Source: Cristatella mucedo
Lineage: Eukaryota; Bryozoa; Phylactolaemata; Cristatellidae
Reading direction: 5' to 3'
NCBI GenBank assembly: GCA_009760855.2
Contig: WPIO01000142.1
Coordinates: 808,501 to 872,500 of the forward strand
DNA: 64,000 bases
Shown here one piece after another: positions 1-12,700 of this stretch (within the stretch, counting starts at the first letter, position 1; the number at the start of each line of letters is the position of its first letter). Under the pieces are notes generated by a model. It did not search any database. It saw only the letters and a program-made list of their open reading frames with translations, and was not told where the DNA came from. The position numbers and the translations under genes are program-made.

Positions 1-1495
1 ACCCGAGGCACCGGCTCGGAGAGCCATAAAGGCCTGGCGATGGTAACGACTCGTTGAGACAGCAGGGCTGGTGGTGGTGATGCTAGCTCGGATCACGATC
101 CAGATTAGACCTTTGTCGAGGTTTTTCCGCGATAGCCTAATCACCTCAGCCAAGGCACATTGCTGCCAACCAGCTACTCGAGAGGTCGCTCTAAATATAC
201 GATGCTTTGAGTGAACACGGCTTCTTTGTTAAGTACTACGAAACATATGGCGCTGGACCCGTGAATGGAGCGACCTCAGTGGCACTGAGAGTAAGTGCAG
301 CCTGGAAGCCTGGCAGCTAGTCTAGATGGCCTACGAAGAGGCGACCTCGTGTTAGCGAGGCAGTGTCAACGGCACAGAGATCCGTGAAGGCTCAACGATG
401 GCAGCAACAGCACGTGCTGTTGCAGCAGCCGCTGTCGATACCAGCGGTAGCAAGAAGACCTGCACTGAAAATAAACGTGGCACTGAAAGGAGATGCAGCC
501 TCGAAGCTTAGGAATTTGCTGAGGTGGCCTGCAAAGCTGCGACCACCAGCACCCGAGGCACCGGATCCGAGAGCAATGAAGGCCTGGCGATGGTAGCGAC
601 TCGCTGAGCCGGCAGGGCAGCTAGTAGTGATGCTAGCTCGGATCACGATATAGATCAGACGTTTGTCGAGGTTTTGCTGCGATAGTCAAATCACATCAGC
701 CAAAGCACGTGGCTGCCAACCAGCTTCTCGAGAGGTTGGTCTCGAGAGACAAAGTATAGAGTGAACACAGCATCCTAGTTGAGTACAAAAAAATATGGTG
801 GCTGGACCCGTGAATAGAGCGACCAGAGTGGCACTAAGAGAAAGTGCAGCCTGGAAGCCAGGCAGCTAGTCTAGATGGGCTACGAAGAGGCGACCTCGTG
901 TGAGCGAGGCAGTGTCAACGGCACAGAGATCCGTGAAGGCTCAACGATGGAAGCACCAGCACGTGCTGTTGGAGCAGCCGCTGTCGATACCAGCGGTAGA
1001 AAGAAGACCGGCACTGCAAGGAAACGTGGCATTGAAAGGAACACAGCCTCTTAGCTTGGCAATTCGCTGAGGTGGCCTGCGAAGCTGCGACCACCGGCAC
1101 CCGAGGCACCGGCTCGGAGAGCAATGAAGACCTGGCGATGGTAGCGACTCGTTGAGACAGCAGGGCAGGTGGTGGTGATGCTAGCTCGGATCACGATCCA
1201 GATCAGACCTTTGCCGAGGTTTTGCTGCGATAGCGTAATCACCTCAGACAAGGCACATTGCTGCCAACCAGCTTCTCGAGAGGTTGCTCTCAATAGACGA
1301 TGCCCAGACTAAACAACGCTTCCTAGTTAAGTACTACGAAACATATGGCGCTAAACCCGTGAATGGAGCGACTAGAGTGGCACTGAGAGGAAGTGCAGCC
1401 TGGAAGCCTAGCAGCTAGTTCAGATGGGCTACGAAGTGGGAACCTCGTGTGAGCGAGGCAGTGGCAACGGCAAAGAGATCCGTTAAGGCTCAACG

Positions 1496-2045
1496 ATGGC
1501 AGCAACAGCACGTGGCGTTGGAGCAGCCGCTGTCGATACCAGCGGTGGCAAGAAGTCCTGCACTGAAAGGAAACGTGACGCTGAAAAAAATTGCAGCCTC
1601 GAAGCTTGGGAATTCGCTGAGGTGGCCTGCGAAGCTCCGACCACCAGCAACCGTTGGACCGGCTCGGAGAGCCATGAAGGCCTGGCGATGGTAACGACTC
1701 GTTCAGCCGGCAGGGCAGCTAGTGGTAATGCTAGCTCGGATCACGAACCAGATCAGAATTTTGTCGAAATTTTGCCGCGATAGTGAACTCACATCAGCCA
1801 AGGCACGTGGCTGCCAACCAGCTTCTCGAGAGGTTGCTCTCAAGAGACCATGTAAAGAGTTAACACAGCTTCCTAGTTGAGTACAAAAAAAAATTGGCGG
1901 CTGGACCCGTGAATGGAGCGACCAGAGTGGCACTGAGAGAAAGTACAGCCTGGAAGCCTGGCAGCTAGTCCAGATGGGCTACGAAGAGGAGACCTCGTGT
2001 GAGCGAGGCAGTGTCAACGGCACAGATATCCATGAAGGCTCAACG
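1496..2045 (+). repeat. Reference monomer (copy 3)
   Basis: This copy is offered as a reference unit, 550 bp from anchor to anchor. In order it holds the palindromic E-box segment, a region around the HindIII site, a GGTGGCCTGCGAAGC block, a TGATGCTAGCTCGGATCACG-like block, a CTTCTCGAGAGGTTGCTCT block, a linker of class A (GAGTAC followed by an A-run and TTGGCGGCTGG), then GACCCGTGAATGGAGCGACC and the lead-in to the next anchor. Other copies differ by scattered substitutions and small indels. Confidence 0.9.
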
Positions 2046-2056
2046 ATGGCAGCAAC
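1902..2056 (+). repeat. Monomer sub-repeat a
   Basis: The segment from GACCCGTGAATGG to GATGGCAGCAAC aligns, with many substitutions and small gaps, to sub-repeat b about 195 bp downstream. Shared landmarks in order are GTGGCACTGAGAG, GCAGCCTGGAAGCCT, GGGCTACGAAG, GAGCGAGGCA, ATGAAGGCT and CGATGGCAGC. This shows that the 550-bp monomer arose from a shorter ancestral unit. Confidence 0.75.
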
Positions 2057-2103
2057 AGCACGGGCTGTTGCAGCAGCCGCTGTCGATAACAGCGGTAGCA
2101 AGA

Positions 2104-2248
2104 AGACCGGCACTAAAAGGAAACCTTGCACTGAAAGGAATCGCAGCCTCGAAGCTTAGGAATTCGCTGAGGTGGCCTGCGAAGCTGCGACCACCAGCAC
2201 CCGAGGCACCGGATCGGAGAGCAATGAAGGCCTGGCGATGGTAGCAAC
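2104..2248 (+). repeat. Monomer sub-repeat b
   Basis: This is the partner of sub-repeat a. It has the same order of landmarks: GCACTGAAAGG, GCAGCCTCGAAGCTT, GGCCTGCGAAG, CCCGAGGCA, ATGAAGGCC and CGATGGTAGC. The remaining 200 bp or so of the monomer may be a third, more decayed unit, but I could not align it convincingly. Confidence 0.72.
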
Positions 2249-3144
2249 TCGTTGAGACGGCAGGACTCTTGGTGGTGATGCTAGCTCGGATCACGATCCA
2301 TATTAGACCTGTGTCGAGGTTTTGCTGCGATAGCCAAATCACCTCAGCCAAGGCACATGGCAGCCAACGAGCTTCTCGACAGGTTGCTCTCAAGAGACGA
2401 TTCCTATAGTGAACACGGCTTCTCAGTTAAGTACTACGAAACAAATGGCTCTGGACCCGTGAATGGAGCGACCAGAGTGGCACTGAGAGTACGTGAAGCC
2501 TGGAAGCCTGGCAGCTAGTCCAGATGGCTACGAAGAGGCGACCTCGCGTGAGCAAGGCTGAAGACACGGCACAGAGATCCGTGAAGGCTCAACGATGGCA
2601 GCAACAGCACGTGCTATTGGAGCAGCCACTGTCGATACCAGCGGTAGCAAGAAGACCTGCACTAAAAGAAAACGTGGCACGGAAAGGAATTGCAGGCTCG
2701 AAGCTTAGGAATTTGCTAAGGTGGCCTGCGAAGCTGCGATCACCAGCACCCGAGGCACAGGCTCGGAGAGCCATAAAGTCCTGGCGATGGTAACGACTCG
2801 TTGAGACAGCAGGGATGGTGGTGGTGATGCTAGCTCGGATCACGATCCAGATTAGACCTTTGTCGAGGATTTGCCGCGATAGCCTAATCACCTCAGCCAA
2901 GGCACATTGCTGCCAACCAGCTACTTGAGAGGTTGCTCTATATATACGATGCTTTGAGTGAACACGGCTTCTTTGTTAAGTACTACGAAACATATGGCGC
3001 TGGACCCGTGAATGGAGCGACCACAGTGGCACTGAGAGTAAGTGCAGCCTGGAAGCCTGGCAGCTAGACCAGATGGACTACGAAGAGGCGACCTCGCGGG
3101 AGCAAGGCTGAGGACACGGCACAGAGATCCGTGAAGGCTCAACG

Positions 3145-6100
3145 ATGGCAGCAACAGCACGTGCTGTTGGAGCAGCCGCTGTCGATACCAGCGGTAGCAA
3201 GAAGACCTGCACTAAAAATAAACGTGGCACTGAAAGGAATCGCAGCCTCGAAGCTTAGGAATTTGCTGAGGTGGCCTGCAAAGCTGCGACCACCAGCACC
3301 CGAGGCACCGGATTGGAGAGCAATGAAGGCCTGGCGATGGTAGCGACTCGCTGAGCCGGCAGGGCAGCTAGTAGTGATGCTTGCTCGGACCACGATATAG
3401 ATCAGACGTTTATCGAGGTTTTGCTGCGATAGTCAAATCACCTCAGCCAAAGCACGTGGCTGCCAACCAGCTTCTCGAGAGGTTGCTCTCAAGAGACAAT
3501 GTATAGAGTGAACACAGCTTCCTAGTTGAGTACAAAAAAAATATGGTGGCTGGACCCGTGAATAGAGCGACCAGAGTGGCACTAAGAGAAAGTGCAGCCT
3601 AAAAGCCTGGCAGCTAGTCTAGATGGGCTACGAAGAGGCGACCTCGTGTGAGCGAGGCAGTGTCAACGGCACAGAGATCCGTGAAGGCTCAACGATGGCA
3701 GCACCAGCACGTGCTGTTGGAGCAGCCGCTGTCGATACCAGCGGTAGAAAGAAGACCGGCACTGCAAGGAAACCTGGCATTGAAAGGAACACAGCCTCTT
3801 AGCTTGGCAATTCGCTAAGGTGGCCTGCGAAGCTGCGACCACCAGCACCCGAGGTACCGGCTCGGAGAGCAATGAAGACCTGGCGATGGTAGCGACTAGG
3901 TGGTGGTGATGCTAGCTCGGATCACGATCCAGATCAGACCTTTGCCGATGTTTTGCCGCGATAGCGTAATCACATCAGACAAGGCACATTGCTGCCAACC
4001 AGCTTCTCGAGAGGTTGCTCTTAATAGACGATGCCCAGACTGAACACGGCTTCCTAGTTAAGTATTACGAAACATATGGCGCTAAACCCGTGAATGGAGC
4101 GACTAGAGTGGCACTGAGAGGAAGTGCAGCCTGGAAGCCTAGCAGCTAGTTCAGATGGGCTACGAAGTGGGAACCTCGTGTGAGCGAGGCAGTGGCAACG
4201 GCAAAGAGATCCGTTAAGGCTCAACGATGGCAGCAACAGCACGTGCCGTTGGAGCAGCTGCTGTCGATACCAGCGGTGGCAAGAAGACCTGCACTGAAAG
4301 AAAACCTGGCACTGAAAGGAATTGCAGCCTAGAAGCTTGGGAATTTGCTGAGGTGGCCTGCAAAGCTGCGATCACCAGCACGCAAGGCACCGGCTCGGAG
4401 AGATATGAAGGCCTGGCGATAGTAGTGGCTCGTTAAGACGGCAGGGCAGGTAATGGTGATGCTAGCTCGGATCACGATCCAGATCAGACCTTTGTCGAGG
4501 TTTGCCACGATAGCCTAATCACCTCAGCCAAGGCATGTAGCTGCCAACCAGCTTCTCGAAAGAGTGCTCTCAGAATACGATGCCCAGAGTGAACACGGCT
4601 GCCTAGTTGAGCACTACGAAACATATGGCCGCTCGACCCATGAATGGAGCGACTAGAGTGGAGCTGAGCAAAAGCGATGCCTGGAATCCTAGCAGCTAGT
4701 CCAGATGGGCTACGAAGAGGCGACCTCATGAGAGCGAGGCGGTGGCATCGGCACAGAGATACGTAAAGGCTCAACGATGGCAACGACAGCATATGCTGTT
4801 GGAGCAGCCGCTGTGGATACCAGCGGTAGCAAAGACACCGGCACTGAAAAGAAACCTGGCACTGAAAGGAATTGCTGCCTCGAATCTTAAGAATTTGCTG
4901 AGATGGCCTGCGAAGCTGCGACCACCAGCACCCGAGGCACCGGCTCGGAGAGCAATGAAGGCCTGGCGATGTAAGCGACTCGTTGAGACGGCAGGTCTGG
5001 TGGTGGTGATGCTAGCTCGGATCACGATCCAGATCAGACCTGTGTCGAGGTTTTGCTGCGATAGCCTAATCACCTCAGCCAAGGCACATGGCTGCCAACG
5101 AGCTTCTCGAGAGGTTGCTCTCAAAAGACGATTCCTATAGTGAACACGGCTTCTCAGTTAAGTACTACGAAACATATGGCGCTAGACCCGTGAATGGGGC
5201 GACCAAAGTGGCACTGAGAGTACGTGCAGCCTTGAAGCCTGGCAGCTAGTCCAGATGGCTACGAAGAGGCGACCTTGCGTGAGCAAGGCTGAGGACACGG
5301 CACACAGATCCGTGAAGGCTCAACAATAGCAGCAACAGCACGTGCTGTTGGAGCAGCCACTGTTGATACCAGCGGTAGCAAGAAGACCTGCACTAAAAGG
5401 ATACGTGGCACTGAAAGGAATTGCAGGCTCGAAGCTTAGGAATTTGCTGAGGTGGCCTGCGAAGCTGCGACCACCAGCACCCGAGGCACCTGCTCGGAGA
5501 GCCATGAAGGCCTTTCGATGGTAGCGACTCGTTGAGACAGCAGGGCTGGTGGTGGTGATACTTGCTCGGATCACGATCTAGATCAGACCTTTGTCGAGGT
5601 TTTGCTGCGATAGTCACATCACCTCAGCCAAGGCACGTCGCTGCCAACCAGCTTCTCGAGAGGTTGCTCTCAAGAGACAATGTATAGAGTGAACACAGCT
5701 TCCTAGTTGAGTACCAAAAAAATATGGCGGCTGGACCCGTGAATAGAGCGACCAGAGTGGCACTAAGAGAAAGTGCAGCCTGGAAGCCTGGCAGCTAGTC
5801 CAGATGGGCTACGAAGAGGCGACCTCGTGTGAGCGAGGCAGTGTCAACGGCACAGAGATCCGTGAAGGCTCAACGATGGCAGCAACAGCACGTGCTGTTG
5901 CAGCAGCCGCTGTCGATACCAGCGGTAGCAAGAAGACCTGCACTGAAAATAAACGTGGCACTGAAAGGAGATGCAGCCTCGAAGCTTAGGAATTTGCTGA
6001 GGTGGCCTGCAAAGCTGCGACCACTAGCACTCGAGGCACCGTATCCGAGAGCAATGAAGGCCTGGCGATTGTAGCGACTCGCTGAGCCGGCAGGGCAGCT

Positions 6101-8608
6101 AGTAGTGATGCTAGCTCGGATCACGATATAGATCAGACGTTTGTCGAGGTTTTGCTGCGATAGTCAAATCACCTCAGCCAAAGCACGTGGCTGCCAACCA
6201 GCTTCTCGAGAGGTTGCTCTCAATAGACGATGCCCAGACTAAACCCGGCTTCCTAGTTAAGTACTACGAAACATATGGCGCTAAACCCGTGAATGGAGCG
6301 ACTAGAGTGGCACTGAGAGGAAGTGCAGCCTGAAAGCCTAGCAGCTAGTTCAGATGGGCTACGAAGTGGGAACCTCGTGTGAGCGAGGCAGTGGCAACGG
6401 CAAAGAGATCCGTTAAGGCTCAACGATGGCAGCGACAGCACGTGCTGTTGGAGCAGCCACTGTCAATACCAGCGGAAGCAAGAAGACCTGCACTAAAAGA
6501 AAACGTGGCACGGAAAGGAATTGCAGGCTCGAAGCTTAGGAATTTGCTGAGGTGGCCTGGGAAGCTGCGATCACCAGCACCCGAGGCACCGGCTCGGAGA
6601 GCCATGAAGGCCTGGCGATGGTAGCGACTCGTTGAGACAGCAGGGCTGGTGGTGGTGATGCTAGCTCGGATCACGATCCAGATTAGACCTTTGTCGAGGT
6701 TTTGCCGCGATAGCTTAATCACCTCAGCCAAGGCTACTCGAGAGGTTGCTCTAAATATACGATGCTTTGAGTGAACACGGCTTCTTAGTTAAGTACTACG
6801 AAACATATGGTGCTGGACCCGTGAATGGAGCGACCACAGTGGCACTGAGAGTAAGTGCAGCCTGGAAGCCTGGCAGCTAGTCCAGATGGGCTACGAAGAG
6901 GCGACCTCGCGGGAGCAAGGCTGAGGACACGGCACAGAGATCCGTGAAGGCTCAACGATGGCAGCAACAGCACGTGCCGTTGGAGCAGCCGCTGTCGATA
7001 CCAGCGGTGGCAAGAAGACCTGCACTGAAAGGAAACCTGGCACTGAAAGGAATTGCAGCCCAGAAGCTTGGGAATTTGCTGAGGTGGCCTGCAAAGCTGC
7101 GATCACCAGCACGCGAGGCACCGGCTCGGAGAGATATGAAGGCCTGGCGATAGTAGGGGCTCGTTAAGACGGCAGGGCAGGTAATGGTGATGCTAGCTCG
7201 GATCACGATCCAGATCAGACCTTTGTCGAGGTTTGCCACAATAGCCTAATCACCTCAGCCAAGGCATGTAGCTGCCAACCAGCTTCTCGAAAGAGTGCTC
7301 TCAGAATACGATGCCCAGAGTGAACACGGCTTCCTAGTTGAGTACTACGAAACATATGGCCGCTAGACCCGTGAATGGAGCGACTAGAGTGGCACTGAGC
7401 AAAAGCGATGCCTGGAATCCTAGCAGCTAGTCCAGATGGGCTACGAAGAGGCGACCTCATGAGAGCGAGGCGGTGGCATCGGCACAGAGATACGTAAAGG
7501 CTCAACGATGGCAACGACAGCACATGCTGTTGGAGCAGCGGCTGTGGATACCAGCGGTAGCAAAGACACCGGCACTGAAAAAAGAAACCTGGCACTGAAA
7601 GGAATTGCTGCCTCGAATCTTGGGAATTTGCTGAGATGGCCTGCGAAGCTGCGACCACTAGCACCCGAGGCACCGGCTCGGAGAGCAATGAAGGCCTGGC
7701 GATGTCAGCGACTCGTTCAGACGGCAGGGCTGGTGGTGGGGATGCTAGCTCGGATCACGATCCAGATCAGACCTGTGTCGAGGTTTTGCTGCGATAGCCT
7801 AATCACCTCAGCCAAGGCACATGGCTGCCAACGAGCTTCTCGAGAGGTTGCTCTCAAGAGACGATTCCTATAGTGAACACGGCTTCTCAGTTAAGTACTA
7901 CGAAACATATGGCGCTGGACCCGTGAATGGAGCGACCAAAGTGGCACTGAGAGTACGTGCAGCCTGGAAGCCTAGCAGCTAGTCCAGATGGCTACAAAGA
8001 GGCAACCTCGCGTGAGCAAGGATGAGGACACGGCACACAGATCCGTGAAGGCTCAACAATGGCAGCAACAGCACGTGCTGTTGGAGCAGGCACTGTCGAT
8101 ACCAGCGGTAGCAAGAAGACCTGCACTAAAAGGAAACGTGGCACTGAAAGGAATTGCAGGCTCGAAGCTTAGGAATTTGCTGAGGTGGCCTGCGAAGCTG
8201 CGACCACCAGCACCCGAGGCACCCGCTCGGAGAGCCATGAAGGCCTGGTGATGGCAGCGACTCGTTGAGACAGCAGGGCTGGTGGTGGTGATGCTAGCTC
8301 GGATCACGATCTAGATCAGACCTTTGTCGAGGTTTTGCTGCGATAGTCAAATCACCTCAGACAAGGCACATTGCTGCCAACCAGCTTCTCGAGAGGTTGC
8401 TCTCAATATACGATGGCCAGACTAAACCCGGCTTCCTAGTTAAGTACTACGAAACATATGGCGCTAAACCCGTGAATGGAGCGACTAGAGTGGCACTGAG
8501 AGGAAGTGCAGCCTGGAAGCCTAGCAGCTAGTTCAGATGGGCTACGAAGTGGGAACCTCGTGTGAGCGAGGCAGTGGCAACGGCAAAGAGATCCGTTAAG
8601 GCTCAACG
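3145..8608 (+). repeat. Higher-order block 1, first copy (monomers 6-15)
   Basis: Monomers 6-11 and 13-15 match monomers 18-23 and 25-27 variant for variant. Shared private changes include GCATATGCTG in monomers 9 and 21, CAACAATAG in 10 and 22, and a doubled TGTTGCAGCAG in 11 and 23. Monomer 12 is the exception: it belongs to a different variant class from its positional partner 24. A 17-bp deletion lies at about 3,897 in monomer 7 and an 18-bp deletion at about 6,733 in the monomer 12/13 junction. Confidence 0.85.
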
Positions 8609-9711
8609 ATGGCAGCAACAGCACGTGGCGTTGGAGCAGCCGCTGTCGATACCAGCTGTGGCAAGAAGACCTGCACTGAAAAAGGAAAACGTGGCGCTGA
8701 AAAGAATTGCAGCCTCGAAGCTTAGGAATTCGCTGAGGTGGCCTGCGAAGCTCCGACCACCAGCAACCGTTGGACCGGCTCGGAGAGCCATGAAGGCCTG
8801 GCGATGGTAGCGACTCGTTGAGCCGGCAGGGCAGCTAGTGGTAATGCGAGCTCGGATCACAAACCAGGTCAGAATTTTGTCGAGGTTTTGCCGCGATAGT
8901 GAAATCACATCAGCCAAAGCACGTGGCTGCCAACCAGCTTCTCGAGAGGTTGCTCTCAAGAGACCATGTAAAGAGTTAACACAGCTTCCTAGTTGAGTAC
9001 AAAAAAAATATGGCGGCTGGACCCGTGAATAGAGCGACCAGAGTGGCACTGAGAGAAAGTACAGCCCGGAAGCCTGGCAGCTAGTCCAGATGGGCTACGA
9101 AGAGGAGACCTCGTGTGAGCAAGGCAGTGTCAACGGCACAGAGATCCATGAAGGCTCAACGATCGCAGCCACAGCACGTGCTGTTGGAGCAGCCGCTGTC
9201 GATTACAGCGGTAGCAAGAAGACCGGCACTAAAAGGAAAACCTGGCACTGAAAGGAATTACAGCCTCGAAGCTTAGGAATTCGCTGAGGTGGCCTGCGAA
9301 GCTGCGACCACCAGCACCCGAGGCACCGGATCGGAGAGCAATGAAGGCCCTGCGATGGTAGCGACTCGTTGAGACGGCAGGGCTGGTGGTGGTGATGCTA
9401 GCACGGATCACGATCCAGATAGGACCTTTGTCGAGGTTTTGCCGCGATAGCCTAATCACCTCAGCCAAGGCACATTGCTGCCAACCAGCTACTCGAGAGG
9501 TTGCTCTAAATATACGATGCTTTGAGTGAACACGGCTTCTCAGTTAAGTACTACGAAACATATGGCTCTGGACCCGTGAATGGAGCGACCAGAGTGGCAC
9601 TGAGAGTACGTGCAGCCTGGAAGCCTGGCAGCTAGTCCAGATGGCTACGAAGAGGCGACCTCGCGAGAGCAAGGCTGAAGACACGGCACAGAGATCCGTG
9701 AAGGCTCAACG

Positions 9712-12700
9712 ATGGCAGCCACAGCACGTGCTGTTGGAGCAGCCGCTGTCGATACCAGCGGTAGCAAGAAGACCTGCACTAAAAATAAACGTGGCACTGA
9801 AAGGAATCGCAGCCTCGAAGCTTAGGAATTTGCTGAGGTGGCCTGCAAAGTTGCGACCACCAGCACCCGAGGCACCGGATTGGAGAGCAATGAAGGCCTG
9901 GCGATGGTAGCGACTCGCTGAGCCGGCAGGGCAGCTAGTAGTGATGCTTGCTCGGACCACGATATAGATCAGACGTTTATCGAGGTTTTTGCTGCGATAG
10001 TCAAATCACCTCAGCCAAAGCACGTGGCTGCCAACCAGCTTCTCGAGAGGTTGCTCTCAAGAGACAATGTATAGAGTGAACACAGCTTCCTAGTTGAGTA
10101 CAAAAAAAAATATGGTGGCTGGACCCGTGAATAGAGCGACCAGAGTGGCACTAAGAGAAAGTGTAGCCTAAAAGCCTGGCAGCTAGTCTAGATGGGCTAC
10201 GAAGAGGCGACCTCGTGTGAGCGAGGCAGTGTCAACGGCACAGAGATCCGTGAAGGCTCAACGATGGCAGTACCAGCACGTGCTGTTGGAGCAGCCGCTG
10301 TCGATACCAGCGGTAGAAAGAAGACCGGCACTGCAAGGAAACCTGGCATTGAAAGGAACACAGCCTCTTAGCTTGGCAATTCGCTAAGGTGGCCTGCGAA
10401 GCTGCGACCACCAGCACCCGAGGCAGAACACGGCTTCCTAGTTAAGTACTACGAAACATATGGCGCTAAACCCGTGAATGGAGCGACTAGAGTGGCACTG
10501 AGAGGAAGTGCAGCCTGGAAGCCTGGCAGCTAGTTCAGATGGGCTACGAAGTGGGAACCTCGTGTGAGCGAGGCAGTGGCAACGGCAAAGAGATCCGTTA
10601 AGGCTCAACGATGGCAGCAACAGCACGTGCCGTTGGAGCAGCTGCTGTCGATACCAGCGGTGGCAAGAAGACCTGCACTGAAAGAAAACCTGGCACTGAA
10701 AGGAATTGCAGCCTAGAAGCTTGGGAATTTGCTGAGGTGGCCTGCAAAGCTGCGATCACCAGCACGCAAGGCACCGGCTCGGAGAGATATGAAGGCCTGG
10801 CGATAGTAGTGGCTCGTTAAGACGGCAGGGCAGGTAATGGTGATGCTAGCTCGGATCACGATCCAGATCAGACCTTTGTCGAGGTTTGCCACGATAGCCT
10901 AATCACCTCAGCCAAGGCATGTAGCTGCCAACCAGCTTCTCGAAAGAGTGCTCTCAGAATACGATGCCCAGAGTGAACACGGCTGCCTAGTTGAGCTCTA
11001 CGAAACATATGGCCGCTCGACCCATGAATGGAGCGACTAGAGTGGCACTGAGCAAAAGCGATGCCTGGAATCCTAGCAGCTAGTCCAGATGGGCTACGAA
11101 GAGGCGACCTCATGAGAGCGAGGCGGTGGCATCGGCACAGAGATACGTAAAGGCTCAACGATGGCAACGACAGCATATGCTGTTGGAGCAGCCGCTGTGG
11201 ATACCAGCGGTAGCAAAGACACCGGCACTGAAAAGAAACCTGGCACTGAAAGGAATTGCTGCCTCGAATCTTAAGAATTTGCTGAGATGGCCTGCGAAGC
11301 TGCGACCACCAGCACCCGAGGCACCGGCTCGGAGAGCAATGAAGGCCTGGCGATGTAAGCGACTCGTTGAGACGGCAGGTCTGGTGGTGGTGATGCTAGC
11401 TCGGATCACGATCCAGATCAGACCTGTGTCGAGGTTTTGCTGCGATAGCTTAATCACCTCAGCCAAGGCACATGGCTGCCAACGAGCTTCTCGAGAGGTT
11501 GCTCTCAAAAGACGATTCCTATAGTGAACACGGCTTCTCAGTTAAGTACTACGAAACATATGGCGCTGGACCCGTGAATGGAGCGACCAAAGTGGCACTG
11601 AGAGTACGTGCAGCCTTGAAGCCTGGCAGCTAGTCCAGATGGCTACGAAGAGGCGACCTCGCGTGAGCAAGGCTGAGGACACGGCACACAGATCCGTGAA
11701 GGCTCAACAATAGCAGCAACAGCACGTGCTGTTGGAGCAGCCACTGTTGATACCAGCGGTAGCAAGAAGACCTGCACTAAAAGGAAACGTGGCACTGAAA
11801 GGAATTGCAGGCTCGAAGCTTAGGAATTTGCTGAGGTGGCCTGCGAAGCTGCGACCACCAGCACCCGAGGCACCCGCTCGGAGAGCCATGAAGGCCTTTC
11901 GATGGTAGCGACTCGTTGAGACAGCAGGGCTGGTGGTGGTGATACTTGCTCGGATCACGATCTAGATCAGACCTTTGTCGAGGTTTTGCTGCGATAGTCA
12001 AATCACCTCAGCCAAGGCACGTCGCTGCCAACCAGCTTCTCGAGAGGTTGCTCTCAAGAGACAATGTATAGAGTGAACACAGCTTCCTAGTTGAGTACCA
12101 AAAAAATATGGCGGCTGGACCCGTGAATAGAGCGACCAGAGTGGCACTAAGAGAAAGTGCAGCCTGGAAGCCTGGCAGCTAGTCCAGATGGGCTACGAAG
12201 AGGCGACCTCGTGTGAGCGAGGCAGTGTCAACGGCACAGAGATCCGTGAAGGCTCAACGATGGCAGCAACAGCACGTGCTGTTGCAGCAGCCGCTGTCGA
12301 TACCAGCGGTAGCAAGAAGACCTGCACTGAAAATAAACGTGGCACTGAAAGGAGATGCAGCCTCGAAGCTTAGGAATTTGCTGAGGTGGCCTGCAAAGCT
12401 GCGACCACTAGCACCCGAGGCACCGGATCCGAGAGCAATGAAGGCCTGGCGATTGTAGCGACTCGCTGAGCCGGCAGGGCAGCTAGTAGTGATGCTAGCT
12501 CGGATCACGATATAGATCAGACGTTTGTCGAGGTTTTGCTGCGATAGTCAAATCACCTCAGCCAAAGCACGTGGCTGCCAACCAGCTTCTCGAGAGGTTG
12601 CTCTCGAGAGACAAAGTATAGAGTGAACACAGCTTCCTAGTTGAGTACAAAAAAAATATGGTGGCTGGACCCGTGAATAGAGCGACCAGAGTGGCACTAA

